Below are positions 27,299 through 53,736 of a DNA stretch of 64,000 nucleotides, one piece after another. Source of the stretch: Nectonema munidae (Eukaryota > Nematomorpha > Nectonematoida > Nectonematidae). The position numbers and the translations under genes are program-made. The stretch covers positions 248,001 through 312,000 of the forward strand of contig JAUIRK010001007.1 of assembly GCA_030549495.1 (NCBI GenBank), written 5' to 3'. The notes under the pieces were generated by a model that saw nothing but the letters and a program-made list of their open reading frames with translations, ran no database searches and was not told the DNA's origin. How positions within the stretch are numbered: the first letter of the stretch is position 1; each line of letters starts with the position of its first letter.

Positions 27299-28369
27299 TT
27301 TGCAAAAATAAAAGTCAAATTTTCGATGTTAATATAAAAATAACCTAAGCTCTAAATATATGCTTCGATGTTAACACGGAAAAAACATATGTTGGCACAA
27401 AGTGTAGTGTAGAAAGAATCATGCAAAAATAGCTTTTACCAAAACTTTCAACATCTATACTATATACTATCAATTTTTCACAATATCAAAAATCAAGTAT
27501 TTGTGACAAATATGGTATAAATGATCATTCCAAATTTTTTGTTAATACAATTAGCGTATTGCATTTTGTTTGAAAAGAGGAAACTTATTATTTCACACAC
27601 TATCTATTTTTTGAGCACCTCAATCAGTTGGTTAATTATAAGTAGTTCTAAGTAAATTGTGTACTATTTTGTCGAACTTTCAAGACTTTGCTCGAATAAG
27701 TCTTTTTTATTTTGAATTGATAATATTTAAAGATAAGATTTGTTTGAATTATGTAGGGCAATTTTTAAGTTTGTTTCTCAAATTTAATTACAATGATAAA
27801 TTGATTTTAAATTATAATTGTAGCTTTAGTGCATTTTCGATATTTTGATAATAATCAGCATCTTATCTGATTAAAAGTTAAATGATTATATGTCAACAAA
27901 AATTTAGAAATTGTCATTCTACCTTTTTATATTTCAAGATATTATTATTATCTTAACACTTACCCTAGCTGTCGGCCTTTCTTTGAAAGAAGACATCTGC
28001 ATGGGGAACGAAATCAGGCACGCGGGTTAAGAATTTTTAAACTTTTTTCCAACTATTTTGATTATACATGGCCGTTTTCAAATATAAGAATACTAATCAG
28101 AGCTAGGGAAAAGAACTATCACAGTTTTTAATTGTTTTTTAACATTTTTTTTCGTTTCCCCAAATAAAAAATGTATAAAACTTTGATTGTATAATGTTCG
28201 TTTGCATAATGCAATAAAATGCCATGAAATAAACTAAAAATTCATTTTTGATTTTCTGACTTTTTGGTTTCGGACGTTTTGATTTTCGGATGTTTTGATT
28301 TCGGACGTTTTAGTTTTGGGACGTTTTGACCTGGCACCGTTTCGAGCGCAGAGAGAAAACAACATTCTA
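27299..28369. other. No gene seen
   Basis: AT-rich. A small run of 'gattttcggacgttttg' repeats lies at about 28260-28330. Nothing coding. Confidence 0.4.
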
Positions 28370-28720
28370 CCATGATCCTATATTTCGAGCGAAGCGAGAA
28401 AAGACCACGCGGCGGGCTAATATTATATAGAGTATAATATTATGTAATTACTATTACATTAATAATATAGCGAGTATTGGTAAATTAAGATCGAAATGAC
28501 CACGGGACGGACTAGTTATAAATATAGTCAATAAAAAAAACAATTTTGAAGTGAGTAGCTATTTTAAATCTCTATTTTGACAACTTTTATTCTTTTTCAT
28601 GAAAAAATTATGGAATTAATTAACCATTCTTTTTTGACAGGTTTTGTTTAATTTTAAAACGAAATATACACCAAAATCGAATGAATAATAGTTGAAAATG
28701 TTTTAAATAAAATTAAAATT
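28370..28720 (+). mobile_element. Helitron ends joined head-to-tail
   Basis: Two related 3' termini occur in tandem. A hairpin-like TTTCGAGCGAAGCGAGAAA is followed by GACCACGCGGCGGGCTAA (ends 28420), and GACCACGGGACGGACTAG ends at 28515 before T. Directly after the second terminus the sequence enters a Helitron 5' region ('gaagtgagtagctattttaa', then 'cattcttttttgacaggttt'). The same 3'-to-5' junction is seen on the minus strand at 35807/35808. CTRR ends next to T with a hairpin just inside are the hallmark of Helitrons. No Rep/helicase frame remains, so these are non-autonomous or decayed copies. Confidence 0.7.
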
Positions 28721-29018
28721 CATTTCTATAGTAATATACTTGATAAAATATAATGATAAAATTATTTTAAATATGGTTGATATAAAAATTCGAGCGATTT
28801 TAAATCGTTTTTAAGGACTTTGATTGATTTAATCAAAAGATATGATCACCATTAAATTCACAATATTAGAATTGGATAACTTAGCCACGCTTGAAACATA
28901 GAATCATTGGTAGTGTGTATTTTTATATGGTCTGATGAGTTACTAATGGTGTTATATGGTGTGGTGGTGAGTTATTTGTTTTTAGCATAGCTGTATCTTT
29001 TCTGTGTATTTTTATTCA

Positions 29019-29437
29019 TTACACCATATAAAAATACACACAAAACATATAAATAATTTCAACCAATCAAAATGCTTCCAGAGACAAACATAGATGGACG
29101 CATCACACCATATAAAAATACACCCAAAACATATAAATAATTTCAACCAATTAGAATGCTTCCAGAGACAAAGATTGATGGACGCATCACCTCATATAAA
29201 AATAGACACAAAACATATAAATAATTTCAACCAATTAGAATGCTTCCAGAGACAAAGATAGATGGACGCATCACCTCATATAAAAATAGACACAAAACAT
29301 ATAAATAATTTCAACCAATCAGAATGCTTCCAGAGACAAACACACACATACAAACTCATCAGACCGAATAAAAATACACACAAAACATATTAATAATTTC
29401 AACCAATCAGAATGCTTCCAGTGACAGACATACACTT
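29019..29437. repeat. 84-bp tandem repeat, about five units, each with a CCAAT box
   Basis: The marker 'aatgcttcca' starts at 29071, 29155, 29239, 29323 and 29411, giving spacings of 84, 84, 84 and 88. Each unit carries AACCAATCAG or a near variant (AACCAATTAG, AACCAATCAA), close to the NF-Y recognition sequence, and a 'catataaaaatacac' block. Inverted and dispersed relatives occur at 28913-28965, 27240 and about 34660-34790. Read on the minus strand, the array begins at a Helitron-like 5' terminus at 29457, so it is probably Helitron-derived. It lies immediately upstream of the gene at 29498. Confidence 0.85.
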
Positions 29438-29446
29438 GCTTATTAT

Positions 29447-29453
29447 TATAAAG
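29447..29453 (+). promoter_or_regulatory. Putative TATA box of the 29498 gene
   Basis: TATAAAG lies 45 bp before the ATG and 30-35 bp downstream of the last CCAAT box. If used, transcription would start near 29478 with a leader of about 20 nt. This is inferred from spacing alone. Confidence 0.45.
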
Positions 29454-29497
29454 AAGATGGAACATATAATACATTTTACACATTGAAGTTTACCACA

Positions 29498-30988
29498 ATG
29501 GAAAAATTAAATAGCGTTGCAAATATTATAAACGACAATTTTACAATGGAAAATTTAAATAGCCTTGGAAAAATTATAAACGACAGTTATACAATGGATA
29601 TCGATGAGGTTGCATATAAATTTATCCTTAACAAAGGATTACAAAGTCAGATCAATTACATACTAATTTTATGTTTTTTAATTACAATTCCATTATTTGT
29701 TTTACTATATTACATATGTTTTTATATAAAAGAGATAATGAAGCCCAAACATACTGTGCACAACCCTGAAATAGAAGAAACAATAATTTTTATACCTAAA
29801 GGAATCTCGGAAGAAAACTTAGAAAATTACAACAGCTATGTTAAGAATGAAGGAAAGACTAATTCATTAAAAGAAGCCCAATCAAATATTGCTACACAAA
29901 CCTTAAATATTTCATCAATGCAGGGTAAAAAAAATTTTTCGTCACAAACAGAAGAAAGTAGTTTTAAAAAATCTATTAATGAAATCATAGACAAGCCAAA
30001 AAATGACAACAGCTATGTTGAAAGTGAAAGAAAAACTAATTCATCTATCCATTTTTCAGTAAGCTACCCATCAGAAAGTATTTCACCAGAATCTATGGAA
30101 GAAGGTGTCAAAGTCAAGAATGACAGAAAAAAAAGTGAAAAAAAAAAGAAAGTTACATTTAAGTTAAATGAAGTGAAAACAAATAGTGAAACAGAAACCT
30201 CTACTTCATCAATGGAGGGTAAAAAAAATTTTTCGTCACAAACAGAAGAAAGTAGTTTTAAAAAATCTATTAATGAAATCATAGACAAGCCAAAAAATGA
30301 CAACAGCTATGTTGAAAGTGAAAGAAAAACTAATTCATCTATCCATTTTTCATTAAGCTACCCATCAGAAAGTATTTCACCAGAATCTATGGAAGAAGGT
30401 GTCAAAGTCAAGAATGTCAGAAAAAAAAGTGAAAAAAAAAAGAAAGTTACATTTAAGTTAAATGAAGTGAAAACAGATAGTGAAACAGAAACCTCTAATT
30501 CATCAATGCAGGGTAAAAAAAATGTTTCGTCACAAACAGGGGAAAGAACTTCTAAGGAATCTATTAATGAAACCACAGACTCTCAGAATGAATCTCAATT
30601 CCATAGAAAAGACAAAAACTCACCATTCATATTGAAGAGAATAAAGTCGGAAAATGAAAATAAAGAAAGTAAAGCGATGATGAATGAAAATAACGATTTG
30701 AAAAGGAACGAAGAAATACCAATTGAAAATAAGTCCAGGAAAGTAAGTAGATTCAGCTCTTTTTTTTCAAGTTCTTTACAGAAGTACGATATTTTAAGGA
30801 GAAAGAATTTGAGTCAAGAAAAGGAAAGTAAAAATATTTCAAGTGAAAAACTTACAAATAACGCACCTTCGAAAAAAGCAGAAAAGAGAAAGCTTAGTCT
30901 ATTATTAAGAGTAAAGAGAAAGTTTTCTTTTTTCGAAAAAAAGCCTCACTTCAGTGGACAAAGAATTGCTAGAAGGCATTCATTCTAA
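29498..30988 (+). CDS. Intronless single-pass membrane protein with 98-residue tandem repeats (unknown family)
   Basis: A 496-residue frame starting at ATG 29498 (context ccacaATGg). A TTG-initiated extension to 29483 is unlikely in a eukaryote. Residues 1-32 are two 16-residue repeats (TMEKLNSVANIINDNF-like). Residues 52-77 (INYILILCFLITIPLFVLLY...) form one membrane segment followed by Lys, suggesting N-out/C-in. The long C-terminal part is Lys/Ser/Asn/Glu-rich and contains two almost identical 98-residue repeats encoded at 29922-30215 and 30216-30509, plus the start of a third. Each full repeat has KKKKVTFKLNE at KVTF 218-221 and 316-319, fitting the PP1-docking RVxF pattern. The last 40 residues are basic. 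Repeat lengths of 294 and 48 bp, both multiples of three, and a stop-free run in AT-rich DNA argue for real coding. I do not recognise the family; it could be a lineage-specific gene or Helitron cargo. Confidence 0.82.
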   Translation: MEKLNSVANIINDNFTMENLNSLGKIINDSYTMDIDEVAYKFILNKGLQSQINYILILCFLITIPLFVLLYYICFYIKEIMKPKHTVHNPEIEETIIFIPKGISEENLENYNSYVKNEGKTNSLKEAQSNIATQTLNISSMQGKKNFSSQTEESSFKKSINEIIDKPKNDNSYVESERKTNSSIHFSVSYPSESISPESMEEGVKVKNDRKKSEKKKKVTFKLNEVKTNSETETSTSSMEGKKNFSSQTEESSFKKSINEIIDKPKNDNSYVESERKTNSSIHFSLSYPSESISPESMEEGVKVKNVRKKSEKKKKVTFKLNEVKTDSETETSNSSMQGKKNVSSQTGERTSKESINETTDSQNESQFHRKDKNSPFILKRIKSENENKESKAMMNENNDLKRNEEIPIENKSRKVSRFSSFFSSSLQKYDILRRKNLSQEKESKNISSEKLTNNAPSKKAEKRKLSLLLRVKRKFSFFEKKPHFSGQRIARRHSF

Positions 30989-31005
30989 TTTATAAACAAT
31001 CAAAT

Positions 31006-31011
31006 AATAAA
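31006..31011 (+). terminator. Polyadenylation signal AATAAA
   Basis: A perfect AATAAA 18 bp after the stop codon of the 29498-30988 gene, followed by an A-rich stretch. This supports a short independent transcript. Confidence 0.55.
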
Positions 31012-31019
31012 GAAAAACA

Positions 31020-31739
31020 AAAAAGCAGGTGTTATTAAGAAAAATAAACATTTAATCGGGGAAATTATAAAAAGTAAATGCACAAGTAAAATTTCTTTAT
31101 TAAAATAAAATTTTTGGAAGATACATTTTTGATCTCATAGTGGTCGAAAATTTAGCTCCCAAAAATCTTATTTGAATAAAGACATTTTTATTGACTAAGT
31201 ATATAGATAGGAAGATACTTAACATTCTTGAAAGGTTAGCTGACGGATATTTAGTGGAGGTTGGCCATTTCTCTATGAAAAATCTGTCAACCATCGATTC
31301 GAGAATGTTGAAAATACAGATAAATACTAGATAAAAGCAAACAGACTGGAGTAATCATGAAAAATAAAATTCGGTTAAAAGGTTGTTAAAAATCAGACAA
31401 ATGTAGAATTAGAGAAATCTAAAAAGAGGGTAGAAAACAGGCAAAAACACCTGCGAGAATCTAAAAACAAAGCAAGGGGATAAAGAATTAGTAGTGGTAG
31501 CCAAACAGGCAACATTGAGTGTGAGATTCCTGGCTCACATGATACCCCCGCCTTTGAGCGGCTAATACCAAAATGGGGGGACCTGTATTCCAGTTAAAGT
31601 AATTTAAAATGCCTTTATACATACACAACACATACCTGCAGGTAGGCGTGGAATAATAAACAAAAAATCACATTCTCTGAAATACACATGTTAGATCCAT
31701 GGATAAAAACAGCCATGTTTAGCGTACCGTAGCTTTATG
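31020..31739. other. No gene seen
   Basis: AT-rich sequence. A short GC-richer patch at 31545-31590 may be the end of a small transposon, but I could not pair it. Confidence 0.4.
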
Positions 31740-31910
31740 AATGTTTTTCATTGATTTTCAAACAAAATTAGCATGACTATTTTGTGATGTTTATTTCATT
31801 TGAAAATCAATCAAAACCTGTCAAAAAGAAGAATCGTTAATGCAACAGAGGGAATTTTTTTGTTGAAAATCAATCAAATTTGTTAATAAAAAGAGATTTA
31901 AAATAGGTAC
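31740..31910 (-). mobile_element. Helitron-family fragment (5' region)
   Basis: The minus strand contains 'ttctttttgacaggttttga' and 'ttgattttcaaatgaaataa', matching the 5' region of the Helitron at 35640-35807 and the copy at 28550-28720. The match stops at 31911, where an unrelated GC-rich element begins, so the younger element seems to have inserted here. Confidence 0.6.
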
Positions 31911-32518
31911 TTGCTAGAGCCCTGGGTGGGGCGGATAACCCACGTGGATTATGCAGGAAACGCACTCGCGGTGCGGATGTGGGTTACCACATTTTATTAT
32001 TTTTGGGGCGGGGCGGGTCATTTGAAAAAAATTTTTGTGGGGCGGGCGGATGCGGGTCGTCCTTATCAAAAAGGCGGGTTAGTGAGAATTTGTGAAGCAA
32101 GAAGATTAGTATGAAATGAAAGAAATAGAGAGCTAAGTGCGATGTCAAAAATTGCGAAACAAAGAAAAAGCATGTGTGTGTGATGGATCAAATGATTTCA
32201 GAGTTAGAGAAGAATGGAGTATGACAGAACACAGAGAGAGAGAAGCTTCTTCTGACATGTGCTTTGCAATATAGAGATAAAGCTTTGAAGCAGAAAACAA
32301 AACTAGATAAAATGCGGAGCGGAGCAGAGCAGACACAAACTGATAAGATGCTTGGCAGAGCTGGTGCGAATTCATTAAATGAAACTTAGAGCAACCGCAA
32401 ACTTACAAAAAGAGAGTCAGAACAAGTGCGAAGATTTTTTTAATCCACGCGTAAAGGTCTAAAATTAATGAGGCATATTTTATTTTGTTAATTGCGGGGT
32501 GGGACGGGCAGCACAGCT
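31911..32518. mobile_element. GC-rich end region of a hAT-like element
   Basis: Contains repeated 'ggggcgg' and 'gcgggt' blocks and a 'cccacgtggatta' motif. Related blocks (aacgtggataatccacat, gtggataaataacccgcccc) lie at 63320-63620, which marks a dispersed family. It adjoins the transposase remnant 32519-33869 and may be its 3' end. Short frames here are repeat-driven. Confidence 0.5.
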
Positions 32519-33869
32519 TCAATAGTTGCGGGCTTTAGATGCCTTAAACTCTGCTAGCTCTTCTGCTTCGTCTTCAGTACATTCAATTTCAGTGTTGAAT
32601 GGGTCCCTATGCCATGAAACATCTAATGGTGCATCGTCAAAATAAGATTTAAACTCATGAGTTAGGATGCTGAGATGTTCAGTAATACATTCTTTGATGC
32701 CGACGGGAAGCTTGATTTGTCGTGTCTGCTGCTGCTCATCTAAAAAAGGAAAAGAGGCTAGGGATTCGACTTTGATTCGTGCCTGCCAAACTTCCATTCA
32801 GTCCAGCAAGTTTGTCGCGAACCGCATTAACTGTCACATCACGACCTTGCAAAGACTTATTCATCTCGTTGAGTCGACTAAATATATCTGCCAAGTAGGC
32901 AAGCATCATAACAAACTCTTCTTTGTCAAAATAAACATAAAGTTTATTGTCATTTTCTCGTAAAAAAGCTTTTACTTCCAAACGTAATTCAAACAATCGG
33001 GAAAGGCAGTTTCCTCTCGATAACGAACGAACTTTAGCGTGAGTCCTAAATGTTTGGCTCCCATTTCGTTAGCAAGAAGTTGAAAGAGTCTGTGATTTTT
33101 AGCCTTGGAAAGGATAAAGTTGATCATTTTAACCGCAACGTTCATAAATTCCAACAAAAAAGACGGGAGAGTTTTTGAGGCAAGCGCATAAGGATGTAGT
33201 GAACAGTGAGATGTTATATGAGGCCATTCATTTTTGACTAATGTAACACCCTCCTTAACGCCAATCATTGCTGGAGCACCATCAGTACAAATGTGCTTGA
33301 AATTCTGCCACTTAAGACCTGTATTTTCGAAAAAAGAATCCACGATTGCTTTAACATCTGCTGCTGTCGTTGTACTTGGCATTCAACTACAAAACAAAAA
33401 CTCTTCCTTCATCTTTCCATTTTTTCATATCGAACGAAAGCAATCAACTGACTATACATAGCAATGTCGGTAGACTCGTCTAATTGGAGACTAGCCTGAA
33501 CTCTGCTTTGCCTAATTTCAGAGCAAACTTGACGGCACACATCAGCAGCAATGTCATTAATCCGCCGGCGGATTGTATCATTAGACAGGGAAACTTGCTG
33601 AATCTTTTTTATGCCTCTGGACCAATCATTAATTCAACCATTTTTTCTGTACATGGCTTAATTAACTCCTCTGCAATAGTGTGGGGCTTCTTGCACTTTA
33701 CAATTTGGTATGCTACTTCGTAGCTGCATTGAAGAGCAGGTTTTTCTTCTGGCCGAAAGCCAAATTCAGGAAGTCTAGCTTCGCGTTCATACCGGGCACT
33801 TTTGAAGAAGTCATTCATAAACCATGCACAAAGCATTTTCATGTCTGACTCGAAAGTTTTCAAGATCAC
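32519..33869 (-). mobile_element. hAT transposase remnant, SCAND3/ZBED5/FAM200 type, nearly continuous
   Basis: Read on the minus strand: SYEVAYQIVKCKKPHTIAEE and LIKPCTEKMVELMIG (33609-33869), then LKWQNFKHICTDGAPAMIGV and ASKTLPSFLLEFMNVAVKMI (32972-33382), then MLAYLADIFSRLNEMNKSLQ with GRD (32736-32996), then the acidic helical part to 32519. Order and wording follow the SCAND3/ZBED5 family of hAT transposases (YEVA..ia...KpH.igE.LikPc, CTDGApaM, ALasKtLP, LaYLadIF..lN.ln..lqGrd). Nearly the whole 1.35 kb is coding-like, with only about three frame breaks, so the copy is fairly young. The C-terminal dimerisation part is not seen. Confidence 0.9.
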
Positions 33870-34196
33870 AACTTCAAAAACTCAAATAGTTCCGAATGTC
33901 AACTTACCCTTTGAAATAATTCTGCAAATAAAACTGTAAAGACAAAGATGTTTGCTTGATAGTACTCGTGGGAAGAGGAGTATGAAAATCAAAGCAAATA
34001 TCTGACATGCTTGATTAATCTGTTCACTTACAATTAAATTCATGATGATACAATTACTAATCATACTGAGGTTATGTTGATAACGCATTTTAATTATATA
34101 CTTATTAATACTTCAAATATATGAATTTAGGTTCATTTTTTGCCATCTGCTCGTGCCCCCCCCCCTATTAAGTTTCTCTAATTGAGAAACACTGGA

Positions 34197-34620
34197 CTAG
34201 GGTTTGCTCCCAGTTCTGAAATACCGGAACGTTCCCGGTTCTAAAAATTTGGGAACTGTAAAGTATTCCCGGTTCCGAGAATAACTTAGTTGTAATTGAT
34301 TTATTTCATTATGCAATTCTTTGCATAAAACTTTACTACACTTCATTCATATAAAATCTTCTTTTCATTGCCATCTCATTTTAATGGTAAACGGAGAAAA
34401 GTGTGCAAACGACAAAAGAGTTTATTTTTTTCTCTGCTGCATACTTTTCTCCTAGAACCATTTTAATGATATAGAAAGAAAAAGTGTACATCTGTTTATA
34501 ATATAAATCAAAAACGTCAATTTCATTGCATCTTTTTGCTGTCTATATATTTCCTTGAGGAACCGGGATTTTCCGGTTTTGTAAATCAGTCCCTAATTTT
34601 CGATACTTATGCAACCCTAG
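34197..34620. mobile_element. hAT-like MITE, TAGGGTT ends
   Basis: It begins CTAGGGTTTGC and ends GCAACCCTAG, inverted with one indel. Subterminal 'cccggttc' and 'ggaaccgggattttccggtt' blocks repeat in both arms. No frame inside. The 8 bp on either side do not match. Just to the left, 34173-34193 carries 'gagaaacactgg', the end of another hAT-type element whose partner I could not find. Confidence 0.65.
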
Positions 34621-34639
34621 TAAAGACTCAATGGTATAT

Positions 34640-35619
34640 GTTTTGGCTACATTCTTTATATCGCCTGATGAGATGTTGGTTTTTCGTGTTATCAAAACCA
34701 AAAATGGTACGGTGATGAATTCATTTTTAGCTTTATATGGCTTAAGAGTTTACGCTGTTTTGTGTGTATTTTTATACGGTGTGATTTAAAAATAAATGAA
34801 TTTTCAAAGGGTATTTTGTTTATAAAAAAAAAAACTAAAGGATAAAAAATTAATTTTAATTAATATATACATGTCTAACGTATTCTTTCTCAAACTTTTC
34901 CTACTGAATCAGCCTTATGCAAGATTATTTAGAAGAAAAGCTCATTAATGATAAAATACCATTTCTTTCAGAATAAAAAAATTCACAGAAAACTTACTAA
35001 AATGTTTATCCTTCCATATAGCTTGTTTTCTATTGTTCGATTTGATGTTAACGGAAAAAATTTTCTCGTCATCACTTTCACATAATCTATGCGCTGAATC
35101 AAAAACAAAATCAGCTTGGGCTAACTGTGTGAATGACTGAACTATCAAAATCTTATATTCAATATTTCATTTTAAAACTTCCACAAAGTGAAGGAGGACT
35201 TGTCTTTCAAAGAAAACGTTAATTTTTTAAAGAAGAATCAGAATCCGACTTTTTTTGGAAATCAGCATTGTATTCGAAATCGCACATAATTTTGACATCT
35301 TTCAAGCAAGGGTACCCTTCTATAAAGCAAACAGATCTATATACATTTTTTATAATTACTTTTACTCGTTCTATATTGTGTTCAATATAGAGGTTTCTTG
35401 CTTTAATTTTTTTTTGCTTAAAGTGAATAAAACTTTTTTTAAAGGAAAAAGAACTTTTTTAATTTTAGTCCTAAAAGTTATATTAACCATCCTGGTTGTG
35501 AGATTTTTAATTTTCTCAAAATTAAATTCTTTATCAACGATATTTAAAATAATTTTATCATACATATATCAAGTATATTCCCATAGAAATGAATTTTAAT
35601 TCAAATATTTTCAACAATT
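34640..35619. other. No gene; relic of the 84-bp repeat family
   Basis: 34660-34790 contains 'ttttgtgtgtatttttatac' and 'cctgatgag', inverted relatives of the unit at 29019-29437. The remainder is AT-rich with no recognisable coding. Confidence 0.45.
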
Positions 35620-35880
35620 TTGGATTCAAATTCAGGCGTTTATTTTGTTTGAAAATCAATTAAAACCTGTCAAAAAGAAGAATGGTGGTAATTCAATAGA
35701 CGTGATATTCTTTGATAAAAATCAATCAAAGTGATATAAAATAGCTACTCACCTCAAAATAATTTTTTGCTTCCAGCGACACAGACGCTACCCTATTATT
35801 ATATAGACTAGTCTTCGTTTCGATCTTAATTTACAAACACGCTACCAATGATCCTGTTTCGAGGGCGAACATGGGACCGC
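35620..35880 (-). mobile_element. Helitron head-to-tail junction, minus strand
   Basis: The minus strand reads a 3' terminus (GTAAATTAAGATCGAAACGA then GACTAG, ending 35808), followed with no spacer by a 5' terminus TCTATATAATAATAGGGTAG (from 35807) and the 5' region to about 35630. The same two parts meet at 28515/28516. CTAG next to TC is what two Helitrons in tandem produce. Confidence 0.7.
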
Positions 35881-35983
35881 AATGTCCTTCATAGAAGCTC
35901 ACACAGGGCGCCACTTTTTGTATAAATGAACAAATTCACGATAAAAGTAAAAATCGTAGAATTTATTAAAAATAATAATTAGA

Positions 35984-52450
<16,467 letters not shown>

Positions 52451-53736
52451 CTGAAAAAAGACAAATATTAGATAAAACAGTTTCACGGTATAATCTTTTT
52501 AAGTCATGTATTTGAAATGAACAAAAAAGTATAATAATTTAATCTATTTTGTCAAAAACAATAAATTGAGATTTGTAGTTGAAAATAAAGGTTCTAAAAT
52601 GAAACACTTCCAAACAAAATGCACATTTTATAAATTAAAAACAAATTATGTAACATATTTCAAAATATACAAACCTAACTTATATTTTGTCTATTATTTT
52701 ACCGTTTAATAATGAAAAACAATGAGTAAAAAATCAAAATGGCGTACACAGAATAAACTTAGCTATTTCTTATTTTTAATAAAAAAAACATAAATATATA
52801 CTTATTTTGATTTTAAGTGAATGAAAAAAATTATATAGAATTTGGAGTCTTATCAAGAACTTTATAAAAGAAAACCTGAAAAATTAGCCCCCCAACCTAA
52901 AATATTTCAATATCAATAAAGGGTTCAAAAAATGGTTTATTTTTAGACTGTATATAAAAATTTGGTACTTATAAGTTATCTCGCTAACACTTAAAATTTT
53001 TTTTCAGTAATTTACTAAAAAAATTTTTTGAATGGGGGAGAGATAACCCATAAGTACCTAAAAAATTTTTGTGAAAATATTTAGCCCCCCCCCCCTCCCC
53101 CCTCCAAAATTTTTCCAGCCCTCCCAATTGAAAAGTCCTAGCTACGGGCCTGATATACAAATATTATTATAGCAAAGAAAATAATAAGTCTTATTATTTT
53201 AGTAATTTAAACAAATTTTCAAATGATATAAATAAAATATACCTTAGAGATAACAAAAGGATATTGAAATTTGGAGAACATATTAGAGCTGTGAAAATAA
53301 TGCAAAAAATAATTTTTATATTTAAAAGATGGAAGGCATAATACCCTTATACAAGAATAAAATAAAGCGAAAAAACTATATTTAAATACAAATTTATAAT
53401 TTAGAGATAAATATTCTTTTTTTAATTTTTGTAAAAATAGAAATATAAATAATAGAAGAAGAAGAAGAAGAAGAAGAAGAATAAGAAAATTTATTGTAAA
53501 TTTACAAACAAAAGAAATATATAAACAATGATAAAATATTCAATATGTATAAAAAGTATACATCGAAAGTCAAAGCCGCTTTTGGATGTACACAAAATAT
53601 GTCATGGAAATTTAAATAAAATAAAAACAGATTGATAAATTTATATTTACGATATATAAATATATGAAATGCAATTTATAGAAAGAAATATTTAAAAAAA
53701 ATAATATGTGACTATACAATCTTATTCCGCTACTAT
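52451..53736. other. Intergenic/5' region of the helicase gene; MITE end and (GAA)n
   Basis: The missing first helicase exon and its promoter should lie between here and 55360. 53090-53158 holds a C-rich run and, on the minus strand, CAGGCCCGTAGCTAGGACTT, a hAT-MITE-like end without a visible partner. A nine-unit GAA run is at 53455-53481. Confidence 0.4.

Noticed and set aside
29019-29437. Possible CRISPR-like array
   Set aside because: Direct 84-bp units without unique spacers, in a eukaryotic context; it is a satellite. The same holds for the arrays at 47.3-48.2 kb and 58.6 kb.
29483-29497. Upstream TTG-initiated extension of the membrane-protein gene
   Set aside because: Eukaryotic initiation at TTG is unlikely, and ATG 29498 has a good context close behind a TATA box.
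30064-30576. Two Leu/Ser/Phe-rich minus-strand frames
   Set aside because: Antisense shadows of the tandem repeats of the plus-strand gene; they occur twice only because the repeat does.
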